A DNA stretch of 64,000 nt from assembly GCA_963793025.1 (NCBI GenBank), contig CAWBYL010000009.1, positions 62,001-126,000 of the forward strand, written 5' to 3'. The translations under genes were made by a program, and so were the position numbers. Source of the stretch: CAWBYL01 sp963793025. Its GTDB lineage: Bacteria; Actinomycetota; Acidimicrobiia; Acidimicrobiales; Acidimicrobilacustridaceae. This document shows positions 35,247 to 43,634 of the stretch, in pieces (position 1 is the stretch's first letter; each line of letters opens with the position of its first letter). The notes under the pieces were generated by a model. The model saw only the letters and a program-made list of their open reading frames with translations, searched no databases and had not been told where the DNA came from.

Positions 35247-35945
35247 TCAGGTCGCTCGTTGGTGCTGGTTGATGATGCGCCGGGCGATCTCCAGGACGGT
35301 GCGCTCGTCCTGTCCTGCCGCCTGCCGGAGCAGGCCGTCGGCCTGTTCGACCGTGCACGCCTCGTTGATCATGAGCAGACCGGTGGCCACGTTGATCTGG
35401 GCTGCTTCGTCGGCCGCCTGCTGGGCCTCATCGGCCACCCTTCGAGCAGCGACGTACTCGGGGGAGCGGCTGATGGCGATGGCGACCTGGGCCGCCAACA
35501 CCGAGGCGATCATCAGGTCCGAGTCGTCGTACAGCGCGGTCTGGCTGTAGAGGTTCATCGTACCGACGGCCTCGCCGGCCCAGGTCGCCGGCACCGAGAG
35601 GACGCTGCGGATGCCCGCCTGACGGGCGGCCGTGGAGAAATGGGGAAACCGCTCGTCGTCCTCGACCAGGTCCACGCGCAGCGCTGACATCGTCCGGAAC
35701 GACCGCAAGCACGGTCCGTCGTCGGTGTCGTACTGCACCAGGTCGAGCTCCAGGGCGATGCGAGCGGTGATCGCTGCGGTAGACGGTCGGCCTTCTACCG
35801 AGATGGCCACACTGGCCGCATCGCAGGCGGGGATCGAGACGGTCGCTGCCTCGGCGATGCGAGCCAGCACGGCCCCCAGGGTTTGCTGGGTCTGCAACAC
35901 CTCGGCGAGCTCCTGCAATGTGTCCACCAGATCGTGGTCGGCCAC
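35247..35945 (-). CDS. GAF-ANTAR response protein, distinct lineage
   Basis: This protein of about 232 residues has a GAF domain (TLQELAEVLQTQQTLGAVLARI; YDTDDGPCLRSFRT; VGTMNLYSQTA) and a C-terminal ANTAR domain (AQINVATGLLMINEACTVEQADGLLRQAAGQDERTVLEIARRII). The GTG at 35945 follows GGAGG and is preferred; a TTG at 35993 would add 16 residues unlike a GAF N-terminus. The ANTAR sequence diverges from the usual EQAKG motif (reads NVATGLLM), so it may recognise different RNA. It follows the SpoIIE-type phosphatase on the same strand about 100 bp away and may belong to that unit. Confidence 0.82.
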   Translation of the reverse strand: MADHDLVDTLQELAEVLQTQQTLGAVLARIAEAATVSIPACDAASVAISVEGRPSTAAITARIALELDLVQYDTDDGPCLRSFRTMSALRVDLVEDDERFPHFSTAARQAGIRSVLSVPATWAGEAVGTMNLYSQTALYDDSDLMIASVLAAQVAIAISRSPEYVAARRVADEAQQAADEAAQINVATGLLMINEACTVEQADGLLRQAAGQDERTVLEIARRIINQHQRAT

Positions 35946-36048
35946 GACGCCTCCGTTCTCGAGCCAGCACAAACGGTCGCGAGGATCGTCCAACTCCGCG
36001 GCTCGGGCCAGTCGTCAGGGTTCGTCTTCGAAGAATCGGCGTACGAGG

Positions 36049-38112
36049 TCACGACGTGCGGTCGGGCGCGACACCCAGGCGGGCCACGATGAAGGCGACA
36101 TCGTCCGTGAGCTCGGAAGCGGCACCGGCGCTGGCGAGAACGTCGTCGGCGAGCGTCTCGATCGGCGCCTCCCCGACCTCGGAGTCGTCGAGCACCTTGG
36201 CGACACGCATGATGCCCGCGTCGATCGGCTCACGCCGTCGTTCGACCAGCCCGTCCGTGTAGGTGACGACGACGGAGCCCTCGGGGAGGGCGACCGTCGT
36301 CCAGCGCGGTCCTCGGGCGCCGAGGCCCAGCACGGGGCGGGTCGCTCCCTCGAGCGTCTCGGCCGGGTGCCCGGGTCGCTTGACGATGAGTGGCGGGTGC
36401 CCGGCGCTGCTGTAGGACAGCTCCCGTCGGTGCGTGTCCACGATGGCGACGATGGCCGTACCCAGGAAGCTCTCCCCGAGCGGCTCGACGAGCTTCTCGG
36501 TCGCGTCGAAGACATCACCGAGAGGGGTGTCGAGGCGAAGGACGGCGTTGAGCGAAGTGCGCAGGACGGTCATTCGGGCGGCCGCTTCGATGCCGTGTCC
36601 GGCCACGTCGCCGACGACCAACGCCGTGCGCGCCTCGTCGAGGACGATGATGTCGTACCAGTCGCCGCCGAACCCGAAGCTCCGGCCCGCCGCCTGGTAC
36701 CGCACGGCCGTGTTGAGCCTCGAGAAGCGAGGTTGGTCGGGCAGCACGTACCGCTGGAGCTCGGTGATGAGAGCGGCGCGATCCTCGGCGGCTCGTGTGC
36801 GACGGAGTGTCTGGGCGGTCAGCTCAGCCACCACGTCCAGGCGTGACCCGAGGGTCTCGTCGGTCTCGAGTGGGTGCATCCAGCCGAGCCCCACCGAGCC
36901 CAGGCACTGGTCGTCGGCCACGAGGGGAACCGAGGCGGTGGCACTCAGGCCCGCCGCCCGGGTGTCGGCGAGGAGCTCCGGGTAGTCGGCGCGGTAGGCC
37001 GCTTCGTCAGGCAGGATCACCGTTCGCCGATTCCGGATGACATCGGTGAGCGGGATTCCCCGGTCCACCATCAACACGGAGTAGCGGGCCGCCATGTCGG
37101 GAGGAAGGGACGGTGGGTGGTGCATCGTGACCCGCGATCCGTCGGCGTCGAGGAGAGCCAGGTTGGCGAAACCGGCGTCCAACGCGCCCGGAAGGAGGCT
37201 GACCACGGCCTCCGCTATGTCGTCGGTCGTCGCGGCCACCGCCAACGCCTGGGCGTAGCTCCCGAGAGCCCGGAGACGAGACGTTGCCGCTCGACGGTCC
37301 GTGACGTCGACGCCGGAAGGAACGAGGCCGGTGATCTCGCCCTCCTCGACCAGCGGAACGATCTGAAAGTCGATGGTGACCAACCGGCCACCAGCCACTC
37401 GTACCACCGCGTCATAACGCACGGTCTCTCCGGCGGCAGCCGATGTGATCGCGGTACGGAGTCTGCGTTGTTGCTCGGGGTCGTGCGACCACCAGAACGT
37501 CTCCCAGAACGGCAGCCCGATGACCTCGCTCTCTGCGAGCCCCGCGGTGGTCAGGGCGTGCTCGTTGGCTTCGAGCACCCTGCCGTCGACATCGAGCAGC
37601 GCGGCGAAGCTGCCGAGCGCGTCGATGAGTCCGCGAAACTGGTGAGGCCGGCTGCCCGTGGTGGGGCCGTCGACGAGGATCAGTGCCACTCCGATGATCT
37701 CTCCAGCATCGCTCTCGACCCGATACATGCTCAGCGACCACGACCGGGGAGAGTGGCGATCGGAAGCCGCTCCTCGATCGACCGGCAACTCGACGATCGG
37801 CTTTCCGGTCGACCAAACGAGGCGGGCCATGCCTCCGAGATCGTCGTCCACCGCGCCGAAGATCTCCTGAATCGAGCACCCGACGTGCGTACCGGTGGGG
37901 ACGCCGGTCCTGGCGGCGAACGCCTTGTTCACGGCCACGAAGCGCAGGTCACGATCGACCAGGCCGATTCCGATCGGTGCGGAGGCCACGAGCATTTCCA
38001 CCAAGGCCCTGAGCTGGTCGCCGGACGCGGTGGCCAGGACCGCATTCATCGGGTGCAGGTCGTGACGAGACCGAGATGTGCCGCCCGCAACCGAGGCCAG
38101 GTCGTCCATCAT
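36049..38112 (-). CDS. PAS-PAS-GAF sensor with SpoIIE/PP2C phosphatase domain
   Basis: This ~687-residue protein has two PAS-like domains in the first ~270 residues (APIGIGLVDRDLRFVAVNKAFAART; LLDVDGRVLEANEHALTTAG) and a GAF domain (GFANLALLDADGSRVTMHH). A C-terminal PP2C-type phosphatase follows with all metal and core blocks: GGDWYD, VGDVAGHGIEAA, SSAGHPP, YTDGLVERR, DDVAFIVA. Such proteins dephosphorylate STAS antagonists in partner switching. ATG 38112 is preferred over the frame start at 38292 because GGAG lies ~8 nt upstream. It probably acts on STAS proteins such as the one at 7817; the two STAS proteins nearby lack the Ser substrate. Confidence 0.88.
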   Translation of the reverse strand: MMDDLASVAGGTSRSRHDLHPMNAVLATASGDQLRALVEMLVASAPIGIGLVDRDLRFVAVNKAFAARTGVPTGTHVGCSIQEIFGAVDDDLGGMARLVWSTGKPIVELPVDRGAASDRHSPRSWSLSMYRVESDAGEIIGVALILVDGPTTGSRPHQFRGLIDALGSFAALLDVDGRVLEANEHALTTAGLAESEVIGLPFWETFWWSHDPEQQRRLRTAITSAAAGETVRYDAVVRVAGGRLVTIDFQIVPLVEEGEITGLVPSGVDVTDRRAATSRLRALGSYAQALAVAATTDDIAEAVVSLLPGALDAGFANLALLDADGSRVTMHHPPSLPPDMAARYSVLMVDRGIPLTDVIRNRRTVILPDEAAYRADYPELLADTRAAGLSATASVPLVADDQCLGSVGLGWMHPLETDETLGSRLDVVAELTAQTLRRTRAAEDRAALITELQRYVLPDQPRFSRLNTAVRYQAAGRSFGFGGDWYDIIVLDEARTALVVGDVAGHGIEAAARMTVLRTSLNAVLRLDTPLGDVFDATEKLVEPLGESFLGTAIVAIVDTHRRELSYSSAGHPPLIVKRPGHPAETLEGATRPVLGLGARGPRWTTVALPEGSVVVTYTDGLVERRREPIDAGIMRVAKVLDDSEVGEAPIETLADDVLASAGAASELTDDVAFIVARLGVAPDRTS

Positions 38113-38497
38113 CGCCGGTCTCCGCCCGAGTTGAGGTCGGGCGGCTCGGCGGTCGCCCTCGCCGGGCAGCGCAATCGAGATCTGGTCGGCACAGCCATCG
38201 CAACTCCGTCGTGAAGCTCGTGTGAGGTCCAGGGTCAGAGGTGCACCGGGGTCCGGGGTGCGCGTGATCAACTTACTCCTGCTCGGAGCCACACAGGTAG
38301 CTGTCCCTCTGACGTCGCGTCGTCCGGCCGCGCCTCCTGGGCCCTGGGGCCCCTGTGGTCACTCGACGCCGGCTCCCGGAACGAGGGGATGCCGGACGGA
38401 TGGTTCGGGTGGGGGGGGAGGCACCCGGCACCATCCGTCCGGACGGCCAGGGAAGCCGCTCACTGCCCCTCGCTGGAGCGGGTGTATCCGAGCGGTG
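38113..38497. other. Gap without recognised gene between SpoIIE-type gene and small acidic gene
   Basis: About 385 bp lie between the start of the SpoIIE-type gene and the end of the small acidic gene on the same strand. Longer frames exist but are low-complexity and lack a convincing start. A GC-rich self-complementary patch (GGGCCC-TGG-GGCCC) near 38340-38353 could act as a terminator. I see nothing else there. Confidence 0.4.
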
Positions 38498-38719
38498 TCA
38501 TCGTTCGTCCCCGGTGGCCTGGTCGGGGTCCACACCTCGGTTCTGGGTCTGGGGAACGACCCATCCTTCGTCGGTCTCGACCGGTTCGCCGGTGTACTCG
38601 CGGACGTCGTCGCTCTCCTCGTCGACGAGATCAGGCTGGTCGCCGAGTCGGCCCGGATCGGCAGGACGGAGCGCCCCTCGATCGGCGTGGTCGATCGGAT
38701 CGGGCGTCTGGTTGCTCAT
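38498..38719 (-). CDS. Small acidic protein with VREYTGEPVETDEGWVVPQ motif
   Basis: This 73-residue protein is rich in Asp/Glu/Pro, with a C-terminal block DVREYTGEPVETDEGWVVPQ followed by TQNRG. I recall similar small proteins with an EYTGEPVE..GWVVPQ core in related actinobacteria, function unknown. AGGAGCTGAG precedes the ATG at 38719 by a few nt. It starts 1 nt after the stop of the upstream membrane gene, so the two are an operon. A 26-bp stretch encoding VVPQSQNRG recurs at 8354-8379 (24 of 26 identical), without an intact gene around it. Confidence 0.65.
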   Translation of the reverse strand: MSNQTPDPIDHADRGALRPADPGRLGDQPDLVDEESDDVREYTGEPVETDEGWVVPQTQNRGVDPDQATGDER

Positions 38720-38720
38720 C

Positions 38721-39272
38721 TCAGCTCCTGGCGATTGCTTGGTCGATCTGCCGCCGAACGCGCCCCGGACGCCGACTGAGCAGCGCGAGGGCGAGGCCCG
38801 TCGCCGCCCCGTAGGTCAGATGGGCCGTTGCGTCCTTCCTGACCGACTTGCCCGAGTACTCCCAGATCGGGTCGTAGATCCCGAGCGCCGGCAGAATCGT
38901 GTAGGCCGCACCGAACGCCGCGCACCCGCACAGAACCCCGCCCGCGATCGGCGGCACGGGGGTGAGGGCCGTGAGGAGAGATGCGGCGGTCGCCCAGCCC
39001 ACACCGGTCGTCCAGTGAACGACGTCGGTGGTGAGCCCGGCCTGTCGATCGGGGAGATCCACGCCCGCCTTGTCAGCGGCGAGGCGGCCCACCTGTCCCG
39101 GTGCGCCGGCCTCGTCGAACGAAGAGGCGTCGCTGGATTCCCAGTCGCCGAAGGACGGGTCGTCGCCGTCGGACCTCGCTCGTCGGAACCAAAGCAGATC
39201 CATGGCGAGCGTGCCGGCCGCACCTGCCGCCGCTCCGCCCAGCAGTGCTCCCGCCACCCGGGTCACAGCCAT
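38721..39272 (-). CDS. Small multi-pass membrane protein, unknown (DUF1440-like look)
   Basis: This 183-residue protein begins with a glycine/alanine-rich helix (VAGALLGGAAAGAAGTLAMDLLWFRRA). An acidic loop follows (residues ~35-55), then three more hydrophobic segments (TTGVGWATAASLLTALTPV; IAGGVLCGCAAFGAAYTILPAL; LTYGAATGLALALLSRR). The overall look resembles YagU/DUF1440 membrane proteins, but I cannot confirm it. It is coupled to the small acidic gene that follows. ATG 39272 is chosen; the open frame continues upstream to 39905 but overlaps another gene in a different frame. Confidence 0.65.
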   Translation of the reverse strand: MAVTRVAGALLGGAAAGAAGTLAMDLLWFRRARSDGDDPSFGDWESSDASSFDEAGAPGQVGRLAADKAGVDLPDRQAGLTTDVVHWTTGVGWATAASLLTALTPVPPIAGGVLCGCAAFGAAYTILPALGIYDPIWEYSGKSVRKDATAHLTYGAATGLALALLSRRPGRVRRQIDQAIARS

Positions 39273-39427
39273 GAGATCCACCTTCGCTGGAGTTCGGACA
39301 CTTCTCGTTCCCCTGTTGTGATTCCCCGTGTCGCTCTGTCGAGAACCACCTGTGCGGAAATTTGCGCTCGCAGTCGCTCCGGCGCCCGGAGCCCGTTCGG
39401 GCCGGGAGGGGACTGGCGCCCTTCCGA

Positions 39428-39954
39428 TCAGGACCTCGTCAGCGCGAGGCTGTACTGCACGGTGCCGGACCCGAGTCCTCCGGCCGGTGACGACGACACG
39501 ACCAGCTCCGCACCGGCCTGCTCCCATCGCCCCCGCCATGCCGGACGCGGGCTGGTTCCCAACGGGTGGGCGGGCTCGGAGTTGGTCCAGCCGGTCAACT
39601 GGTCGCGGTAGTAGTCGAGGATCTGTTCCGGAGTCGAACCGGTGACTTCGAACGACTGTGTCGTCGTTGCACCGTTCTGCGCCTTCGATCCGACATCGCG
39701 GGAGTCGGGGTATCTCGGAAGGGCGTCGAACTGCGCGGGCACGACGGATTCTGCCGGGCCGGTGGTGGTCGCCGAAGCACCGGAGACCCGCTGTCGCACG
39801 CAGTGACGATGGGCAGGCAGACGAGTGAGGTGACGAGGACCAGCCGGGCCAGTCGGCTTGTTCGGCGAGGGACGGACCGAACCCGGTCCTTGGTTGAGTG
39901 ACCATTCTGGAGAGACCACGAGCCGAGCGGCGATGTCGGTTCAGGACCGGTCAT
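39428..39954 (-). pseudogene. Lipoprotein gene interrupted by an apparent frameshift
   Basis: Two overlapping frames together make one sensible protein. The first (from ATG 39954) gives a lipoprotein signal RLARLVLVTSLVCLPIVTAC followed by DSGS. The second frame gives the mature part SATTTGPAESVVPAQF...TQSFEVTGSTPEQILDYYRDQLTGW...VQYSLALTRS, ending at 39428. The change of frame lies near 39780-39790 and would be repaired by one extra base. The mature part is like a small extracytoplasmic domain of unknown function. The frameshift may be real or a sequence error. Confidence 0.6.
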
Positions 39955-40146
39955 GGATGGTCTCTACCCACCCGCAACTCGACCGACACCAGCCGAGGAC
40001 TCTGCGGTGGGCGCGCCATCGGCCCCGCGACCGACCGCTCACTACGGGAAGTGCTTGCGCATCGGCCCCCCGCCGCCTCTGCTCCGTGTCGGTCGGCTCG
40101 GACGGGCGTCCACCGGGTAGGACCGACGTGTGCCGGCAGGTCGGTT

Positions 40147-41565
40147 GTGACGGCTCTCCTGGTCGACAGGTTGGGCAGGGCAGCAGGCGGCCAGGCGCGT
40201 CTGCGGGTGGTGTTCGCTCTGGCGGCGGTGCTCGCGCTCGACAGTGCCGACAAGGGCATGATCGGCGCAACCGCCACCGAGCTCCAGGCCACCTTCTCGA
40301 TCGGCACCACCGATATCGGGCTGCTCGTGACCTTGACCGGGGCGGTGGCCACCATCGCGACCATCCCCTTCGGAGTCCTCGTCGACCGGGTCGCGCGCGT
40401 GCGCCTGCTCGTTGTCGTGACGGGGGTGTGGGCGGCGGCCATGGCCCTGAGTGCGGCGGCACCGTCGTTCGGGTGGTTGCTGTGGACCCGCCTGGCTCTC
40501 GGCGCCGCGGCGGCGGCGGCATTCCCGACTGTGGCCTCGCTCATTGGGGACTGGTTCCCGGCAGTCGAACGGGCACAGATCCTGGGCATGGTCCTGGCTG
40601 GGGAGCTGGTCGGAACTGGAGTTGGCTTGGTGGTCGGAGCCTCGGCCGCTGCGGTGTCGTGGCGGCTGTCGTTCGGGTTGGTGGGATCGGCGTCGGTGGC
40701 GGTGGGTTGGTGTCTGTCGCGCCTTCCCGAACCGGAGCGTGGCGGCGCCAGTCGGATGGAGAGGACCTCGGGCCGAAGCGGGGTCGAGGATTCGGGCCGG
40801 GCGCCACGTCAGGCCCGTCGAGCCACCAAGTCGAGCGATGTCGATGCCGAGCCCGACAGGGACGTGGTCCTGCACGGCGACCTCGCCCGGATCCCCCTGA
40901 TCAAGGCGTTCGGCTACGTGCTACGGGTACGAACCAACCTCATCCTCATCGTCGCTTCGGCCCTCGGCTACTACATGTTCGCTGGCCTACGAACGTTTGG
41001 CTTCGAGTTCGCCAGCCAGCACTTCGGGATCGGCCGCGGCGGGGCGATGATGGTCTTTGCTCTTGCGGGTGTCGCGGGCATCGTGGGGGTCCTCACCGGT
41101 GGTCCGGTGTCGGACTGGGTGGCTCATCGTGGTCGACAGGACGCCCGGATCGTCGTCCCCGCAGCAGCCTTCCTGGCGATGACCGCTGCGTTCGCTCCCG
41201 CGGTTCTCGTCTCGTCGCTGGTGATCGCTGTGCCACTCCTGATGCTCGCCGCGTTCTTCCTGGCTCTGGCCAACCCGCCGCTCGACGCCGCCCGCCTCGA
41301 CGTCATTCCGGGGGCCATGTGGGGACGGGCCGAAAGCGCCCGCACCCTGTTGCGCTCGGCGCTGGAGGCAGCGGCACCGGTCGCCTTCGGGTTCAGCGCC
41401 GAGCACTTGTTCGGCGGAGGCCAGTCGGGTCTACAGACCACCCTGCTGGTGATGCTCGTACCGCTGCTCGCCAGTCCCGCCGTCCTCCTTCTCGCCCGTC
41501 GCACCTATCCGACCGATGTCGCCACCGCCGCTGCTTCAGAGCACACCACCGCCAGCGAAGAGTGA
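40147..41565 (+). CDS. MFS transporter
   Basis: This 472-residue protein has about twelve membrane helices. The first is VVFALAAVLALDSADKGMIGA. The MFS loop motif GVLVDRVARVRLL lies between helices 2 and 3, followed by WTRLALGAAAAAAFPTVASLIGDWFPAVERA, and GGPVSDWVAHRGRQD lies in the second half. A ~50-residue cytoplasmic loop separates the halves. The DSADK start and the GDWFP block resemble anion/sugar-phosphate-type MFS carriers, but the substrate is unknown. GTG 40147 is used; the longer frame from 39898 has no transporter-like sequence. The RBS is weak. Confidence 0.85.
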   Translation: MTALLVDRLGRAAGGQARLRVVFALAAVLALDSADKGMIGATATELQATFSIGTTDIGLLVTLTGAVATIATIPFGVLVDRVARVRLLVVVTGVWAAAMALSAAAPSFGWLLWTRLALGAAAAAAFPTVASLIGDWFPAVERAQILGMVLAGELVGTGVGLVVGASAAAVSWRLSFGLVGSASVAVGWCLSRLPEPERGGASRMERTSGRSGVEDSGRAPRQARRATKSSDVDAEPDRDVVLHGDLARIPLIKAFGYVLRVRTNLILIVASALGYYMFAGLRTFGFEFASQHFGIGRGGAMMVFALAGVAGIVGVLTGGPVSDWVAHRGRQDARIVVPAAAFLAMTAAFAPAVLVSSLVIAVPLLMLAAFFLALANPPLDAARLDVIPGAMWGRAESARTLLRSALEAAAPVAFGFSAEHLFGGGQSGLQTTLLVMLVPLLASPAVLLLARRTYPTDVATAAASEHTTASEE

Positions 41566-41639
41566 GGAGAGTTGGCTCAACCTGTCCGCTCTCGCCGTGC
41601 TGGGTCAGGGCGCGGCGGCGGGTTGCCGGTTCCGAAGTG

Positions 41640-42143
41640 TCAGTTGCAGCGCGTGTCAGCAGGGCGTGTCAGCAGCGCGGGGGGCCGAACGGACGACCGG
41701 TTCACCGAGGTCGACCAGTGCGGCGCGGCAGTGGAGTCGCCGGGAGGACGAGGCTTGTCGAACGAAGGCACAGGTCGAAGGGTGCGTCGGTCGAGGGCGA
41801 GGGCATCCAGGACCAACGCGACGCAAGGGCTCGGATCCCACAGCGCGAGCGATCCGGCGCGCTCGCTCATCCGGCGTCTGATCTGGAGCAATGCGGCCAC
41901 GCCGGCGGCGTCGAAGAACGTGACCGCGGAACAGTCGAGGATGAGCCTGTCTCCCCTAGCGGTGATGCGCAACACCGGCTCGATCACCGCCGCAGCGAGC
42001 GGGCAGCAGAGCCCGCCGCGGAGCGACACCACTATCGAGCTGTCAGCGGGAAGCGCCGGAGCGCTCCGCACCTCGAGAACGACGCCCGAGTCGTGGGCGA
42101 GGTGGACCTGGCAGGACGATCGACTGAAGCAGGCAGCAGACAC
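41640..42143 (-). CDS. STAS-domain protein lacking the phosphorylatable serine, second copy
   Basis: This 167-residue protein has a STAS domain in its first ~115 residues (VVSLRGGLCCPLAAAVIEPVL; LILDCSAVTFFDAAGVAALLQIRRRM) and a disordered tail. The usual DSSG is FDAAG, so there is no phosphorylatable Ser, as in the copy at 33739. It lies 29 bp downstream of GAF-ANTAR paralogue B on the same strand, so the two may be co-expressed. The C-terminal tail reads into low-complexity sequence and its exact end is less certain. Confidence 0.7.
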   Translation of the reverse strand: MSAACFSRSSCQVHLAHDSGVVLEVRSAPALPADSSIVVSLRGGLCCPLAAAVIEPVLRITARGDRLILDCSAVTFFDAAGVAALLQIRRRMSERAGSLALWDPSPCVALVLDALALDRRTLRPVPSFDKPRPPGDSTAAPHWSTSVNRSSVRPPALLTRPADTRCN

Positions 42144-42172
42144 GACGCAACCTTCGGTGGAGGATGGTCGCC

Positions 42173-42979
42173 TTAGGTCCGGGGCGAACGAGAGCTGCCG
42201 TGGTCCGGGACAGCGAAGTGACCATACGGTTGCGCCGGTGGGTGCGCCAGAGGCACTTTCCGTTCCGTCCCGGGGCGGAGCCCGAGTTGGACGACGGCGG
42301 CGGCGACTTCTCTGAGGCTGACGCTGTTGTCCCGGGCGTGGCGACGCAGTTCCTCGAACGCTTGGCCGAGGGTGATGCCCTGCTCGCCGGCGATCAGGCC
42401 CTTGGCCTGCTCGATCAGTACCCGGGAGTCCAGCGCCGCCTGGAGCTGCTCGTTGAGGCGCCGGGACTGGTGCAGCTGCGATGCGTGCGCGACGTAGCTC
42501 GTCGCCATGTCCGCCAATACCTGAGCCAGGCGCACGTCGCGTTCGCTCCAGTCCCCGGGCTCATGGCGGTACACGTTCAATGCACCGAACCCATCGCCGT
42601 TCCAGGTCATGGGGACCCCCGCCACCGACCGGAGCCCCACCCCCAGACAGATCTGTCGGTACTCGGGCCATCGGACTGTGCGCTCGACGTCATCGACGAG
42701 CACGAGGGTCCCCGTGCGGAAGGCATCGTGGCAGGGACCCGCCTGCAGATCCTCCTGGGCGCGCTCGAGACGGGCCACCGGGTCGCTGCTGGCCGTGGCG
42801 AAGCGCAACCGGCCCTGTTCGTCGGCCAGGGTCACCCCCGCCCCAGCCGCATCGAGGACCTCCACTGCGCTCGCCGTGAGGTCGTCGAGCACGCTGCTGA
42901 TCTCGTAGTCGCCGCTGAGGTTGCGGGCATAGCGCGAGAAGACCTCGAGAAGAGGCTCTGGATGGGCCACAGGGGTCAC
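42173..42979 (-). CDS. GAF-ANTAR response protein, paralogue B
   Basis: This 268-residue protein closely matches paralogue A (34487-35215) through both domains. The GAF region has YEISSVLDDLTASAVEVLDAAG and LQAGPCHDAFRTGTLVLVDD. The ANTAR region has LDSRVLIEQAKGLIAGEQGITLGQAFEELRRHARDNSVSLREVA. The tail (from ~240) is unlike A. A GTG start at 42979 follows AAAAGGAAGC. A long hairpin (42985-43048) lies directly upstream and its 3' arm covers part of the Shine-Dalgarno sequence. Self-regulation through this RNA is possible. The STAS gene follows 29 bp downstream. Confidence 0.9.
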   Translation of the reverse strand: MTPVAHPEPLLEVFSRYARNLSGDYEISSVLDDLTASAVEVLDAAGAGVTLADEQGRLRFATASSDPVARLERAQEDLQAGPCHDAFRTGTLVLVDDVERTVRWPEYRQICLGVGLRSVAGVPMTWNGDGFGALNVYRHEPGDWSERDVRLAQVLADMATSYVAHASQLHQSRRLNEQLQAALDSRVLIEQAKGLIAGEQGITLGQAFEELRRHARDNSVSLREVAAAVVQLGLRPGTERKVPLAHPPAQPYGHFAVPDHGSSRSPRT

Positions 42980-42984
42980 GCTTC

Positions 42985-43048
42985 CTTTTGGCTGCAGGCA
43001 AGGCGGGTGTCAGGCGAGGCCGTGACACGCCTCTTCAGCAGTCAAAAG
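42985..43048 (-). promoter_or_regulatory. Leader hairpin upstream of GAF-ANTAR paralogue B, with conserved core (copy 2)
   Basis: On the minus strand CTTTTGACTGC (43048-43038) pairs with GCAGCCAAAAG (42995-42985) with one mismatch. Inside it AGGCGTGTCA pairs with TGACACCCGCCT, leaving a 2-nt bulge and a ~10-nt loop. The stem ends 5 nt before the GTG start, and its last bases overlap the Shine-Dalgarno AAAAGGA. The core 43020-43044 matches the leader of paralogue A in 22 of 25 positions. The remaining ~230 bp up to the next gene hold nothing else clear. Confidence 0.55.
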
Positions 43049-43272
43049 AAGCGCAGCGCGTATCGATCGCGTCCCAACTTCGGAACGCACCAAATTGCCG
43101 GGCCGGCCGCACGCGTGTCGGGTGTGGCCTTCCCCAACGATACCGCGATGCAGGTGGCCGCCCCACGAGTGTCGAATCCCGAAGCACCTCGCGGCGCCAG
43201 GCCGGGGTGGGACCGAGCCGAATATCGCGCCCGCGACCGGGTATCTCCGTGTTGACTGCGACTGGAGGCTCC

Positions 43273-43443
43273 ATGACCCACGACGACACCCAGGACCCGA
43301 CCCGTGCGGATCCGGTCGGCCCTCGCGACGCGGAAGGCAACGCAGGTTGGAACGAGCCGGTTCCCGATGCCCCGGAGACGCTCGAAGGTGCAGTGCGCCG
43401 ACCCGGCGATCCTCAGAACGGCGGGCCTGAGCGGCAGGGTTGA
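43273..43443 (+). CDS. Small acidic protein, 56 residues
   Basis: ATG 43273 is preceded by GGAGGCTCC (about 4 nt spacing), a good RBS. The peptide (MTHDDTQDPTRADPVGPRD... to PERQG) is hydrophilic and rich in Asp, Pro and Gly with no membrane segment, so it is probably disordered. Similar small proteins occur at 6509 and 38498. The function is unknown. The ~190 bp after it, up to the antiporter gene stop, hold nothing recognisable. Confidence 0.55.
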   Translation: MTHDDTQDPTRADPVGPRDAEGNAGWNEPVPDAPETLEGAVRRPGDPQNGGPERQG

Positions 43444-43634
43444 TCCGGGTACTGGGGTCGAGCGGCGGACACCCTTGGCGTGGGTACGGACAGGGGACCA
43501 GCCCTTCGCCCTGCAGCCTCCTCCGAGGCGGTGCGGGAGTCGCCAACGACGTCGACGCCCGTGCCGTCTCGGGGAGTTCGGCCTCCGCGTCGGTGAGCAC
43601 CAAGGGCTCGGAGCGGGTTGAACCCCTCGGGCGG

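Noticed and set aside
42988..43272. Upstream extension of the small acidic protein at 43273
   Set aside because: The longer frame would include the ANTAR leader hairpin and has no RBS, whereas ATG 43273 has GGAGG.
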